DNA of 64,000 bases from Ectocarpus siliculosus (GCA_000310025.1 FN649756.1:485695-549694), one strand, 5' to 3'. Positions 24,693 to 36,792 are shown, counted from the first letter of the stretch. Notes: a model not told the origin generated them from the letters alone. A program made the numbers and translations.

Positions 24693-27041
24693 AACGGCGC
24701 TGGCACCGGGAGCTACCCAGGGGATGCTGGCCACCGGCATGGTGTACGGTTACAACCCTTACACGGGTAGGAATTGTTTTTTTATTGCTATTTTAATAGG
24801 AGGGACTTCACGCCCGATACATAAAAGCGAGGTTCGAAAACATCAAAATCAAGAGTCAAAATCGAGCTCTGGTTGGGACTAAAACCGCTAGCAAAGCGCG
24901 TTGTCGGTTACATCAGAGGGGAAAACACCATTCGAACAATGAAAAATCAAGTCCTTTAGCCGGACGCATTTTGTGGGAATATACTTCGTAAACGTATTCA
25001 CTGTTGGTTTGTATATTTCATGTTTTTATTTTTCGATGTTTGTCTTTCTGACATTGTTGTTACACCTCCTCGCGGCGGTCGGCCCACAGTAGTTTTGGAT
25101 GATGTCGACCGAGACGATTGCATTGATACATACCCCCCCCCCCGTCCCCACGCGCGGTTGTCTCACGCAACCCCCGGAACTTTCAGGGATGCCGCCTCAA
25201 GGCTTCGCCCAAGGGAGCATGATGGGCACCGGGATGGCGTCCATGTACCCTTCCCCTTACGGTGGCGAGGTTGCAATCGTGGTAAGAGCCTGCGGTCTCG
25301 GGTACGTAAGCCAATCAATCAGTTGTTGTGCAGGGGGCCTTCTGCCGCGCGAACCCTGTTGAAGTAGGTTTAGGGTGAGCAGGCAAGGACACAACGTCTA
25401 TTTGCTTACTCGTACGTGCTACCTTTTCTAGAAAAATTAGCGCTATGCGTAGCTTACCTTTCGGCTAGGAGCTGAAAAGTTTCGGTGTTGTATCTCGATG
25501 GTATCGGACACCGTTTTTTTTTTTGCAGCGACGCGGCCCCATCTGTTCGTCAGCGAAGAAGGCGAAATTGACGTACGTAAGGTAAGAAGCGTAAAACACT
25601 GCTCCCAAGCTGTCTATTCAGTTTTGACCCCGTTCCCCCACAACGTTGGTGCCCACGCCCGCCCTGCTGAGAGAAACTCCGTGCGCGCTTTTGTGCCCGC
25701 ACACACAACGCAAACGCCATGCCCGTGGAAACCCCTCAGCCCACGACCGCGGGATTGCAGCAAGGCCATGCTCCAGAGGTAGTCATGGACTCAGGGGACA
25801 TGGTGTCTCAGATGCAGGTAGGTGTGTCGGCACGCTCTTCGGTTTGATGTCTTGATCACTGGCCACACGCTTGACCCTAAAGACATCAGCCTTGAAGTTA
25901 TTACAAGGAAGTAGTGTTTTGAATTCGAGTCTGCGTGCGTGTGTTTTTCTTTGTTTAGAGTCGATGGCCGCTCTACAACCGGCTGGCGAGCAATGAATTA
26001 CGTCAGTCTGATTTGATTGTACGTTTTTTTGGCATGCCACTAGGCGGCGGCCGTACGCGGCTCGTTAGAAGAACAATTTTTGCTACGCGGCGAAAGGATC
26101 AATGCCGGCTGTTGAGTTGTCACGCCAATTTCGTTTGGAAAGAAAGTGTCGGGAGCGAGCCGGATGTATCGATATCCACGTGTTTCGCGAGAAAGGGCTC
26201 CTGCACTCATAGTATGAATTGGGATTTCAGACTGCCGGGTGCTGCGAGTGAAAAAATATGGATCACCATCAGAAGTGAAGACGATGAAGACAGGAGCAGC
26301 AGCAGCAGCAGTAGCAGCAACACCACCACCAGGAAGTGCCAATGGCGGTTCAATAGAAATACTTATGCATATATACGATCAAAGAAATACTTACTCACTC
26401 AAGATATAATCACAACTAGTCGAAGGGGATGTGTTGAGAGTCAGTCTTCACAGTGAATGGAAATAAAAAACGACTGGATTGTTGGGCAGGTGGCCATCCC
26501 GGATCACCTGGTGGGTGTCATCCTCGGCAAGGGAGGCGCCACGGTCATCGACATGCAGAACCAGACCGGTGCCCGCATCCAGGTTAGCCAGCGGGGCGAG
26601 TACATCCCGGGCACGACAAATAGGTGAGGCGTGAGGGGTTAAGTTACCTCTAGTGAGTTGAGGACATATTCCACGATAGTTTTGCAGGCCTCGGAGTGTT
26701 TCCCCGCAGCCTGCCGCAATACTGAACAATAAGTACGCCCAATGAATATAACCCTTCGGCCGCTGCCCACCGTTTCGGCGCAATGTTTGCGAACCCCTCA
26801 AAACAGACCGGTCACGATATCCGGCACCCAGCGTGCCGTGGCTAGCGCCCAGCTGATGGTTCACGGCTTGTGCAGTCAGGCCGCACAGAACGAATTCCGT
26901 CAGGTGCAGCAGCAGCAGCAGGGCATGCAGCAGCAGCAGCAGTACTACTCACAACAGCAGGGGCTGATGCAGCGGCAACGTCAGCAGCAGCAGCCGCAGC
27001 AGCAACAGCAGCAGCAGCAGCACCTGCCGCCTTTCTATTGA
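11815..27041 (+). CDS. Triple KH-domain, Q-rich RNA-binding protein (PCBP/Nova-like), 14 exons
   Basis: Predicted nuclear or cytoplasmic protein of about 695 aa that binds single-stranded RNA through three KH domains. Proposed exons: 11815-12132, 12671-12769, 13529-13696, 14062-14209, 15728-15784, 16243-16316, 23398-23478, 23852-24209, 24551-24766, 25187-25281, 25529-25576, 25761-25817, 26490-26623, 26807-27041. All phases agree. KH1 spans exons 2-3, with LIGK/GGKIINQI split by an intron inside the GxxG loop. KH2 spans exons 4-7 (GLIIGRGGETIKAIGARTG). KH3 spans exons 13-14 (VAIPDHLVGVILGKGGATV). All three GxxG loops are intact. Exon 1 is acidic and low-complexity. A Gly/Gln-rich linker follows KH2. 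Poly-Q tracts lie in exon 9 and at the C-terminus, which ends LPPFY. The order of two KH domains, a long linker and KH3 matches PCBP, Nova and hnRNP K. Exons 1, 10, 11 and 12 have alternative boundaries. The exon 7 donor is either GC or a weak GT. Confidence 0.85.
12671..13696 (+). other. KH domain 1 (exons 2-3)
   Basis: Begins near KVLVPGITAGCLIGK and continues after the intron with GGKIINQIQTNTNTRVKL, then a segment rich in HDRVALV. The G-K-G-G nucleic-acid-binding loop is interrupted by the intron at 12770-13528 in phase 0. The second half predicts the beta-strand and C-terminal helix (AEAVAEMLRRLRE) usual for KH type I. Confidence 0.85.
14281..14521 (+). repeat. 77-bp minisatellite, about 3.1 units
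   Basis: Head-to-tail copies start at 14281, 14358 and 14435, with a partial fourth at about 14514. The first two are nearly identical and the third carries a few substitutions and small indels. Each unit starts TTGCTGTGCCTGTCCCG and ends ACGGGCCTTCTGAG. It lies in intron 4 of the KH gene. Confidence 0.95.
14763..15496. repeat. Degenerate TACCGCC motif array
   Basis: Two blocks (about 14763-15060 and 15240-15496) are built from the heptamer TACCGCC and variants such as TACCGGGAACCGCC, spaced about 14-22 bases apart. Some units run into their own reverse complement (GCCGAAGGCGGTACC), giving many small palindromes. Within the second block a 70-bp unit is duplicated (starts at 15261 and 15331). 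The middle, 15061-15239, is ordinary sequence. It lies in intron 4 of the KH gene just before exon 5. Confidence 0.85.
17060..17420. repeat. Degenerate GCCAACCTAGCACCTAT repeats
   Basis: Several imperfect copies of a CGCCAACCTAGCACCTAT-like word lie at irregular spacing in intron 6 of the KH gene. Related sequence returns at 18258-18345, directly after SINE copy 1, which suggests a duplicated module. Confidence 0.6.
17505..17905. repeat. TCATGACC/GGTCATGA motif array, block 1
   Basis: Dense, irregular repetition of TCATGACC, GGTCATGA and near-palindromes such as GATCATGATC. There is no fixed period. It lies in intron 6 of the KH gene and ends shortly before SINE copy 1. Confidence 0.85.
17943..18255 (+). 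mobile_element. tRNA-derived SINE, copy 1
   Basis: About 313 bp. The 5' end is tRNA-like: an A-box-like segment (TGGTCTAGTTGG) and a B box (GGTTCGAATCC) stand at tRNA spacing, so internal RNA polymerase III transcription is plausible. An unrelated body of about 230 bp follows, then a terminal poly-A of 12 bases. It is about 95% identical to the copy at 21203-21514. No clear target-site duplication flanks this copy. It sits between two repeat modules in intron 6 of the KH gene, in the sense orientation. Confidence 0.85.
18625..18985. repeat. TCATGACC/GGTCATGA motif array, block 2
   Basis: Second block of the same degenerate words (GTCATGACC, TCATGATCG, GATCGCGATC). It is separated from block 1 by the SINE and by sequence related to 17060-17460. 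Confidence 0.8.
20888..20938. repeat. CTG trinucleotide microsatellite
   Basis: Run of about 16 CTG units with one CTGTTG interruption, in intron 6 of the KH gene. It is non-coding; poly-Gln frames on the opposite strand are spurious. Confidence 0.9.
21203..21514 (+). mobile_element. tRNA-derived SINE, copy 2
   Basis: Same structure as copy 1: A-box-like segment, B box GGTTCGAATCC, common body and poly-A tail of about 13 bases. A 5-bp direct repeat ATGCC abuts both ends (21198-21202 and 21515-21519), consistent with a short target-site duplication. About a dozen substitutions and a few small indels separate it from copy 1. It lies in the same intron and the same orientation. Confidence 0.85.
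22522..22561. repeat. TC dinucleotide microsatellite
   Basis: Perfect run of about 20 CT units in intron 6 of the KH gene. Confidence 0.95.
26490..27041 (+). other. KH domain 3 and poly-Q C-terminus (exons 13-14)
   Basis: VAIPDHLVGVILGKGGATV opens the domain, with an intact G-K-G-G loop. It ends with SGTQRAVASAQLMVHGLC. The rest of the last exon is almost all CAG/CAA codons giving a Q/M-rich tail, then HLPPFY and TGA at 27039-27041. The codon for the arginine before PVTISG is split by the last intron (26624-26806). Confidence 0.9.
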
Positions 27042-28874
27042 ACAACCGGAAGCAACATGAGATGGCAATAGCGCTGCTTGCTGCATTGGACTTTTTATCT
27101 GAGTCGTGTTCGGTGGGTCCTCTCTCTGCATTGGAGTTCCCTTTACGTGTTCGGGGCGAGCAGGAAACTTGTCGTTGGTGGTGCCAAAAGAGGACAACAG
27201 GGGGTGGGAGAAAATCCCCCCCCCCCCGCGCGCCACCTTGACAAGAACCGCAGCCTTTAGCAAGGGGACCCTGCCCCTTGAGACAAGAAGAAGAGCTGGT
27301 ATGTTTTTTATAGTAGGAGTAGTCGTGCCGGGTTCATTCCGTGCTCTAGGCACGCTCAGGTTGTTGCCGTTTGTCCGAGACAGGTCGCAGAGAGATTTTG
27401 CGGAGTAGATCCGTGGTGACAGGGGCGTGATTTATTGGTGGGGAAAGTAGTGATTTTGTGCGTCGTTTGGTTTAGCAGGCTCGGGGCGCTTGGGCGAAAA
27501 CGTGTGTCTGGTCGTGGTGGAAAATAGAGAGAAGCTGGCGGGTTCTTTCTTCTCTCGGCATTGCCCACGGAAAAAAACCAAGTGCGCAATCTGTGAGTAG
27601 GTGAATCAAGTGCAAGTGTGTTCTGTGTTTTGTGGGCGTGTGTTGTGTGGTTGGCCGTGAGCGAGCAGGGGTGGGTACGCGGCGGGGGAAGGCAACGACA
27701 TATCGCACGACTCCCCCCTTCTTTTCCTTCCCGGGCAGAGACCCTCGGCAAGGAACCGCGCACTTGGCAAGACTAGTACATGGTTTCTTGTTTGTTCGGA
27801 CAAACCTTGTTTAGATCTTGAACAGGGGGGAGGGGGGCGGCCTTATGCTCCGCCCTGCTGCGATAATGTCGGCAAACTTGTTGCACCCCCCAAGAGCCGT
27901 GTGGGTGGGCCCGGAAGTTTTCGAGGCGAAAACGAAAACGATCTGGCCGGAGATGGGGGCTCGGATGACTGGTTGCGTGGTGGGATACGCTCCTTCTTCT
28001 CGTCAGCCCGGGGTCACCTCTTTCGTCATAGAGCCAGGGGTGTGTTGGTCGCGGCGAAGATGATGTTGCGATTAGAAGGAGTGCCGACAGGGGCGGAGAC
28101 AAGAACGTCTCCTCTGCTGGTGCTCGCGTGCGGGTGCGGGTGCGGGCGCGAGTACTGGTACGTTTTTGTTGCTCGCATGCGAGAGCGCCCGGCTGGCCGG
28201 GCGTCCTCTGTGGCTTTGTCGTTGTTTTCTTGTGAAACGTGTGCGCTGGCGGTGGAGGTGTGGTCCCCACTGGTATCCGGGGGTAGGGTGTGTCTTTCGC
28301 TGCTTAACTTTTTTTTTTTTTCTGTTTTTGTTTTGTTTTTTGGCTGTGTGGCTAGTAGTGAAGCCAGGGGATAGATGCGTGGGCACCCTCTCCCTGTCAC
28401 ATAAATATATACAATAAGCTGGTGGCATTTTTTTTCTTCTGTATCTTTTGCACATGTTTGGTTTTGTACGGACCATCTTTCAACGGTGATAGACAAACTT
28501 CACCGTCCATTACTAGGCTTTGGGTGTTGTTGTAGTCACATGGGAAGGATGGTTTACTATTCATTTCCATGTTATCATGTTTTGTTTTGGTTTTTGGTTT
28601 TTGGTTTTTGTGGGGTCTCCGCACATAGGCGGGGTCGTCAAGGGTGCGCGTGGCGGGTGCGGTTCACGGAAGACAGCACTGCATGCGTAGCAGGTAGTAG
28701 ATGGTTCGGGTTCTCCTTTGAATCGTGCTTTCGGAAGTTTGACGTGTGTTTGTGTTGTGTGTGTGTCCCGTCGTCTCCCGTTTTGTTGGGCTGAAAACGA
28801 GGGGCGACGGGGTACGGGTGGGTGCGACATTGGTCTCCATCACTAGGCGCTTTTTCACCACTTAACCTACGTAC

Positions 28875-28909
<35 letters not shown>

Positions 28910-31900
28910 AGAGCAAGAAAACGTGGTCGGATTTTCGGGTGATGAGCATACTATCGATCACGACATACTGCATACCTGTACCATATTGTCATATAATAAA
29001 TAAGTATTCATTCGTTACTACCGGTCGGTATCATATAGCAAGAAAAGAAGAGTTTCATTTTCATGTTGGTCTTCACTCGTTGGATTTTCACTCATTGAAC
29101 ATATTATTCACTAAACGTCGCTCTGCTGCTACGCTGTGGTGTAGCCTGGGCAAAACACGAAGTAACGAACTTTAGGACATGCACTGGCTGGAGGGAGTCT
29201 CGCGGTGCGTTCGAATGGCGAGACGAGTCCAGCTGGGTCGCACCATAGATTTTTGTTTGGGTCCATCCGCATTGCATCCATTGGTTGGACGGTGGATGAA
29301 AGGGGGGGGGAGTAGTTCTTAGGGAGATGGAGGTACGGGAGTTGGTATCGGGGCATTTGGCACGGAGGGGATGAGATGATGAGCTGCTCGTGTTTGTTTT
29401 CCCTAGGGAGCGGGCGTGGCATCCGGTGGAATCGACAAGAAGGTCCAAGGCCTTGGCATGTCATCGACAAAGGGAGTGGGTCGATAGTTGACATTTATGT
29501 CGTGATTTGTTGGTTTTGGTTGGCACATGCCCATGGATCATGGATGATATCACATTCATTCTTTCATTCTTGACGTTTTTGTGCTCGCGTGTTGTTGGCG
29601 TACGTACTATCGTACCCGGAAAAAAAAAAATGAAATGAAAGTCGAATGTCAAAAGTCAAACAGTGAAAAAGAGGATTTCACTGATGCAAGTCAGAAATAG
29701 GAAGGGAATGGGGGCGATTTGCGCGTATCGTTCGGGGTTTTGCCTTGCAAAGCAGCTGCAGCTGTTGCTGCACCAGAGCGTGATGTGTATCGCCATGCAG
29801 AAACTGTTGGTGGCCCGGCTGCCGTTGCTACATACGCTTTCTTCCTGGCAGCGAGCGTGTTGAGAAGCACTTTTCGCGGTTTGTTCCAATAGTAACAACA
29901 CATGTGATCTGCAGGGAGTAGACTAGTGCTGGTCCCGCTTTTCTGAGATTATATATTCGATGTATGTACGTGTGGCTTTGGGGTAGTGCTGTGGTAGTAG
30001 CGTTGGGTCGGGAGCCGTTCCCCCTTGGTCTGTGGTGATTGGATGGATGGATGGGCGCTTCGCCCCTCGAAACCGAGAGGATTGATTGGTGGTAGCGATC
30101 GCTCTGTGAGCGGCCGGTTTGCGCTGTGGCCTCCATGTCGTCAGGCTAGATACAACCAGGAGTGTGCGGTGTGTGGTGGTTGGAACGACATGCCATGGAC
30201 TACATATATACCTAGATTGTATGCTGTTCGAGGTAGATACGAGGTAGGGAGGGGGAGGGGGTTCCTGTAGACACCAGCTGTTTGCGAATGCGCACCAGGA
30301 GGAGAGGAATGGCGCGGAGAGAGGGAGGGAGAGAGAGGGAGGGAGAGTCGTTGTTGCGTGTCTTGTCTACCTTGCAAGTAGGCGTCTATCTTAGTGGCCG
30401 AAGCACAGCAGCAAGCCCTGGATGGACGAAGGACGATAGAGAAGAGGGACAGGGGGGCACGCGACGGGGATTAAACACGACGCACTACTATCAGGTGACG
30501 ATTTTCAGGACAACTGGAGGAAGAGGACACCAAGGAGGGAGGTGTCGCCCTTGATGTTGTTGTCGGCAGGATCAAGGCACATTTTAACTTGCCGAGGTGT
30601 AGGGCATGAGAAAAGACCTCAATTGGCATTTTTTTATGGGCTCAACGGCGCTCTTGTTTAGGATAAGCTCTCTGTTGGGGGGACGAATCAGCTGGAGGGA
30701 GTGTTGGGCCTATCTTTTGTGTCAATATGTAGCCTACGTAGTCTCAACCTCGCATTGTGCAAGCACGCCGCTTGCAAGCAAACAATATTTACCGAAAGTG
30801 TACGTGGAAACACTTCGACAACAGCAGTTGTTGTGGTTTTATTTCTCCGAAGTACCCCGCGCGTCGCGGCGGCATATGTTTGGATATTCGACCACGAGTA
30901 TATCAGAAGCGTGTTGTGGTGCTAGAAGGCTCGGCGGGCTTATGGTGTTGCAGGCTCAAGTTATTCTGCGTCTTTGCGTTTTTTGCGTTTTTATGAAACT
31001 ACTCAGTTGCCGTAGGTGTGTCCGGCCTGTGGCTACTGTGACGCGTTGCCAGCGATCGAACTCGGCAAAGAAGTTTTTTTCCAAACGCTCGGGCAGGTGT
31101 ATGAGCATGTTTGCTATTGACCAAATGGGTCGGCTGGTGTTCCGCCGTTTGTACGCCAAGGTAACCAAGAAAATGCAATTGGTTTGTAAGCTATCTTTTT
31201 TTTCTGGCTGGACATGATGGATGGCTGCAATTGGTAGATGCTCTGTGAGTCTCAACATGTGCTCCCTTTAGTAGTACTCATGACTCAAAACCTTGAGCGG
31301 GAGGAAACCGGTCGATCTCGCTTTGCTTTATAAATAAGCGAACGGGCGGTGGACCCTTCCTCCCGCAGCATATCTTGCTTGTGCTCATGCGGCACGTGCC
31401 AACCAGAGGCCTAAGACAGATGCATTCGTCCGCAGCTCACAAAACATGCTGAGTCAAGCACTGCTGTAGATCATGAGGTCCTTCAACCCCGAACTGCCTC
31501 TGATGCTACATACATATCAATGTTCGTGGCAGCAACGGCATTGTCGGCGCTACACAACCTAGAGTCCTCGCCAGATCCCAAGCCATGCCCCCCGCCGCCC
31601 ACAGCGCGATTGCACGGTACTCAATCCGCCAAATATAGATCATGCAGCGTCAAGTTGTCTTGCAAGCGATCCGCGTCAGTGGGTGGTACCCAACGATTTA
31701 CACCATATTTTCCCGAGCCCATACACTATTTATCCTCGGACAAGAAACTAACAAACAGGATCAAGGGACCTATCAGAACATTACTGCACACCTGACAACA
31801 CCAACAGACTACTTGGGGAGGCCGAATTTAAAGAGAACACTCGAGGCACATGTGAGAGCGCTGTGGGTGAGGAACCCTATCCAGACAGAGTGCAGCATGG

Positions 31901-31970
31901 AAGGCAGCTATCAAAACTAGCTGCAGTTCCAGGGTTACAACCAAATGAGTTAAACTACATGGTCTCTTGT
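27042..31970. other. Convergent intergenic region, no gene recognised
   Basis: 3' flanks of the KH gene (+) and the MTFP1 gene (-). I see no exon with family similarity. It holds a poly-C run near 27220-27230, a CTG microsatellite at 28876-28909 and several T-rich tracts (for example 28309-28321). A 203-codon frame at 30606-31217 has no recognisable domain and is treated as chance. Confidence 0.5.
28876..28909. repeat. CTG trinucleotide microsatellite
   Basis: Perfect run of about 11 CTG units in the region between the convergent KH and MTFP1 genes. Confidence 0.9.
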
Positions 31971-34900
31971 TTAAGCGAGCCACGTTCGAACGGTTTTGTC
32001 CATTCCCCACGATATGGCGTCATCGATAGGGGTAACAATGAAGGGGATTATTCCCAACCCCACAGCGGTAGGCACCCACTTTCTCGCCAGCTTTGGCAAG
32101 AGGCTCTTCGTGTGATCGCTGGCCATCGCAGCACTCGCCGCCTTTACCTGTAAAGGAGAGCGGTTCGGCGGAAAGATGCATATTAACATGGCGTCAGAAG
32201 AACTGGCGTCTTGTGGTAGGTCAGGCGCTCAGCCAGGTGGTGCGCTGAGACTGACTTTTTTCATTGGTCAGCCGGCTAGCGCGGTCCATGCCAATTAAGA
32301 AAAAACGCACAAACGGACGGAGCAGAAAGCAACAGGGCAGGGAACCCACAAACCCTATTTGTACACCCTTGAGGTAGGACTCACCCAAGAAGCCGCAACG
32401 AGTGATTGTCGAGAAACAAAAGAAAAAAAAATATTTTTCTGAGTCCGTGGTCAAATAACATGACTATTACATGCAATAGTTTTCTAGAAGAAAGAGGCTG
32501 CTGGATTCAAGACTTTTTGGGAGGGGGCTTTCAAGATTGCTATCCCCACTACGAGAACATAGGTGCATTGTTATTTTGTTTGTTGTCCACCTCGCCATAA
32601 TAAGTAGGACGAACACACACACATACACCCTGCAGTTTTGTTGCCCTCACGATCGACCGACGCGAAAAAGAGCAACACACGACACAGGAAGGAGGGCACG
32701 AAAAAAACTTTCTTCGACACCACTGTACGAAATGATCGGAGGAACACGAGTATAGCAAACAAGCCGATCGCCCCGGGTTTGTCGGATAAATTTTCGCTGG
32801 CTTCAATGCGATGATGAACACGTTTGTTTCCATCGGGCACGCATTGAAGTGGTGGAGGAACAGAGGGCGCCCGAATGCTAAATCGTTGAGAATGCGGTGA
32901 CGACCATCAATGTGCGCATCGGTCTGAAGTTGAATTGTACGGGCGCACGAACTAATCAAGAACGACCAGCTAGAAACACTCATGACGTATTCAGCGGCTA
33001 CCAGTTTACTCCACGAAAATGACCCGAGACGAAGAAAGAGACAGGAGACGAACAAGTGTCGTCCATGAGCCCTCGCAACCAACCACAGACGAACACGGTA
33101 GAGTCAGCAGCAACGACAACAACAACAACAGCAACAACAACAACAAAAGCCTCATGAACAGCAGCCCCAACAACAACCACAACACACACGGGGGGCACGC
33201 CGCAGTAGCTACGGGGGGGGGGGGCGCCTTCGCGAGAAAATTTGATGAGGGAATAGAACAGGAAGGTGGTACGCAGACCCTATCCCTAACTCAACTTCCC
33301 CGATTGCATGCTTTATCCAACATGTTTAATTAATCGAACAACCCTGCCAAGGTTGCTGACGGGGGGGTGAGGGCATCAATGGTGTCTGGGATGTGCGCGC
33401 TGTAGCTCTCATCGATCAAGGTGTTGACTGCCGTCAGGACTGTTGCACTTCTCCCTCAGCGAGTCGATCACAAAGCAAGCCCGTGCTACGCAGAAAATAC
33501 AGCTGTAACTGACCGCAATGTTGATGGTCAAGCCCGGCACAGCAACGCTCGCGAGCGACTGCCATAGCAGAACGTCGAGGCCCGTCTTTCCCACGGTCAC
33601 CATGCCTTTCCCGTTCGTGTAGTCCTTGTAAGCCTTGTCAACTGTGTCTCCGCAGACGTAGGCAATGCTGACAGCGTCTGAGAGGCAAGCGGACAGAGGA
33701 GGAACGTCGCTGTGGTTTTTCTTCGCTTGCTTCGTCCTGATGCGCGCACCAGTACGTCATGCTGCTGCTGCTGCTGCTGTGCAAATATCCTGCCAACCTC
33801 ACTTCAAACGCGGACAGCCGTTTGACAGCATCGCTCAAGTCCATTGCTGCAGTTCCACCTTCGGCGCTCAAGGAAACTGGGGCACCCGAATCCTAGATAT
33901 GGGCACCGCGGATGTATCTGAGAGATGAAATCTGGCAGACAGAGCTTACTTCACGCCTAGGAATGGCAACATGGGCATCGAACACGCTGTCGGTTCAGGC
34001 TTCCTTGATACCCTGCCATGCATTAGCACTAGCATCAATGGGGGGCGGACGAGGGCACCAGGGATCGAAGGAAAAATGTCCACAGTGTGGAGGTTCCCGA
34101 ATAAGCGGTCTGAGTAAGGCGGTCGCCCTACATTTCGCGGGTGAAATTGACTGGCAAAGACAGAATAATCAAGTTAACCTACACACTGAATGAGGCGGCT
34201 GTCAATAGTAAGGCGGTCATCATCAGCTGCCCCCCCCCCACCGCCTTACATGGGGACCCCCATGGCACGAGGCGTTGGGACGAAACGACTAATAATAACA
34301 GAAGTCAACCAAGTGAACCTACGGCCTAGAGTCTCGGGCGTGGACATATGGACGGACGGTGGACTTACATGACGGTACGACCAGCCTGGGTGCGATATTG
34401 CGGAACGACTCCCCGACCTCGTTGGCGTACCCGGCGTATCTGAGTGCCGAATCTCTCCACACGTCGCCGTGGCCCTGTCCGTCGTTGTTGTTTTCGGTGG
34501 GAGAAAGGCCGGCGAAAAAATCGGTCTTCAAACTACAACGTCATTGCATGGCGTGTCTTGAACAATAACCGTGGATATGGCAAGAACGTAACAGTCACGG
34601 CCGCCGCTGTGAAAAAGTCGTTGCATTTCTGCTCTATTTAGCGCGGTGTTGCAAATCTCGTGCTTCACCAAACTATTTTCGTGGCGCATTTTCTTGCGTG
34701 TCTCAACACAAGTACTGAATACCTCCCACGATACATACAAGTCGTGCTCGTACGCGTTGCTGGATGTGGTGTGAGGTACAATCGCCACTACCAGGTACTC
34801 GTTTAGCTGTATGCACATGTCTTGGCAACAACAGGGCACGAGAGCAATTCACTCATGCAAACAATTCCATGCAAGTTGCTCCCAACCAACAAATTTTCGG

Positions 34901-35095
34901 GGGGGTTAATGTCGCCTTGCTGCTCTTCAACGCTCACTTCTCGCCAACATGGCAAACGCTGGTCATCGATGCTTTTCACCTGTGTCTGGTCCCTACAACT
35001 GTACTTGCTCCATGCTCCGAATCCGAATGAAAAGGCTACAACAGGGTGGCAGCAAGACTGACCTCATTGCCCTCGCTCGAAGCGGCAGTGGACAT
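31971..35095 (-). CDS. MTFP1: Mitochondrial fission process protein 1 (MTFP1/MTP18) homologue
   Basis: Predicted inner mitochondrial membrane protein of about 176 aa (human MTFP1 is about 166 aa). The family promotes mitochondrial division and inner-membrane organisation. Proposed minus-strand exons: 35063-35095, 34369-34525, 33514-33677, 31971-32147, all in phase. Family segments in order are DSALRYAGYANEVGESFRNI, then PSYAVSIAYVCGDTVDKAYK (spliced in phase 1), VTVGKTGLDVLLWQSLASVA with VPGLTIN, and WVPTAVGLGIIPFIVTPIDD near the C-terminus. Hydrophobic stretches match the expected membrane segments. Exons 2-4 are well supported. The first exon (MSTAASSEGNE, donor gtcagt) and the exon 2 acceptor are inference: exon 2 lacks an in-frame ATG and its acceptor has a poor pyrimidine tract. 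The gene is divergent from the CCDC97-like gene. Intron 3 carries a copy of the hairpin repeat described separately. Confidence 0.85.
32236..32292 (-). repeat. Hairpin-forming intronic repeat (MTFP1 intron copy)
   Basis: Read on the minus strand: GACCGCGCTAGCCGGCTGAC, then CAATGAAAAAA, then GTCAGTCTCAG. The arms GGCTGAC (32267-32273) and GTCAGTC (32249-32255) can pair with one G-T wobble around an 11-base loop. The same element occurs three times in Cpn60 intron 4. It is in the sense direction relative to MTFP1. Confidence 0.8.
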
Positions 35096-36792
35096 TGCCA
35101 GCACCACGGGCCCGCTGCCGCCCCATCCCACTCGGCCCCTCGTCTCTCCTGTTGAAGCGGACGCTGCTGCTTCGTTCCGACGTAGAGGTAAACAAGTCCC
35201 CGCCCCAGCACTAACACTGCTACCACTACCACTGCTGTTCCGGCGGTTACAGTGGCAGATGGGAACTCTGGCTATCGATCTATCGCGGACCCTATGCTGC
35301 TCCTGCAAGGCTAGCGCGGCTCGCGGTGTAGCCCACGCACCCCAGCACCTTATCGGGGGCGAGGCACGCCTGTTCGGCAACAACGCGACCAAGGTACAGC
35401 TAGTAGATTAGTCTAGAAGATAAGATTCACGGACGGCAGCGAATGTTCACAATTGCGTTGTACGGGCGGATAGGGTGACATAAAACTGCTGCTGCTGTGG
35501 CAGAGGTGCTTGTACGTGGTACGCGAAAGTGGGCCTAGTCTAACGTTTCGGCAGCAAAGGTGCCTCAAGCTTGCTCAAGCGCAAAACAGCTGCACAGGGA
35601 GGAATTGCGTCGTCTGGTCTCAGGCGCTTACAGCTGGCAGCAAGCAGTTACAGACGATGTGTTCGGCCCACGAGGTTTGTTGCCTTGGCGGGCAACGGAC
35701 AATATACGACCCAACACTCATGCATCAAGACTGGTGGGAAACACAAGCATAACTGCCGATCAAATGGAGCTTCGGTCTGTTCTATTCTCAGCAGTGCTCA
35801 GCAATTCGTCTGCATACCTTCAAGAGAGAGCTGATGGGGTGAGGGAGAGGAAAAGGAGCAAAAGGAGAAAGCTGCTGCTGTTCCACGCCAGTGCAGCAAC
35901 AAGCGGTTTGTTCGGGGAGCTGGGTTGACGGTTTTCGACATTGCCCAAACAAAGATCGCCAACGAATCATTCAAAAAGCTTTCCACAAGCCTGAAGGGCA
36001 AGCTGTGTCCAGCAAACCACTTCGGAACTTGTATCATACATGCAGTTGTAGCGTTGTCGTGGTTTATGGAAGGTGCTGTCGACCAACGACGGGATCCGAG
36101 TTTAAACGCAGGACTCAAACCTCCCGATTATATAGCACTAAAAACATGCAGGTCAGACAAAAACCGAGGCTTGAAAACGCACAACGATTACAGTCCCCCC
36201 TGTACCCTCTCGTTCGCACTCACGTCTTGAGAGCGGCCATGTGCTGCGAATTAGAGGTCAATCGCGACCTTCGAAATGCAACACAGCGTGCCTGCGAGCG
36301 CGGGCGGGCGGTAAGGTTCAGTCACGTACCCCGGATGTCTCACGGAACCCCCTTGTCTACCAAAGCTCTTTCTGCACTTGTTGCCGGTTGTTGTCCTCTC
36401 CCTGGCCGTAAGCAGTCTAAAAACTTCCAGGAGAAGACGGAGCATATCACAAGCCAGGCAGACTGGCTATTGTACCTGATTTTCTCGTGGAAGTGCTATT
36501 GTGCGGTGTATATGCCGGAGGTGCTATACACCACCAGCCGAGGAGTGCGGGGGATCATACCATCATATCTAGCCCAGATCTCCCCGTGTGCCATTGTTGA
36601 CAGCGGGCAGCAGTAGTCGAGGCGTTTTGGGGCGAGCGCGTTAGAGCTTCATATCTCGCTGAGAGTTGGACCCGCCTACGAGGGTGGTGTGCTGCGAAGG
36701 AGCAGCGCAAAGGAGAGCAAGAGTTGTTGCTGTCGGTGCTCTCCTGCTGTCTAAACGCCAACGAAACGCGGCGGGATAAGACAGACATCATC
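35096..36792. other. Divergent intergenic region between MTFP1 and the CCDC97-like gene
   Basis: Holds the presumed promoters of both genes. There is no clear TATA box. Overlapping open frames at 35560-35928 and 35891-36616 (122 and 241 codons) have no recognisable domain, no clean splice context and lie in different frames, so I do not call them genes. Confidence 0.4.

Noticed and set aside
30606-31217. 203-codon plus-strand frame
   Set aside because: No domain, no splice context and no conserved motif visible.
35891-36616. 241-codon plus-strand frame upstream of the CCDC97-like gene
   Set aside because: Another frame is also open across part of it, neither resembles a known protein, and no promoter or splice support is visible.
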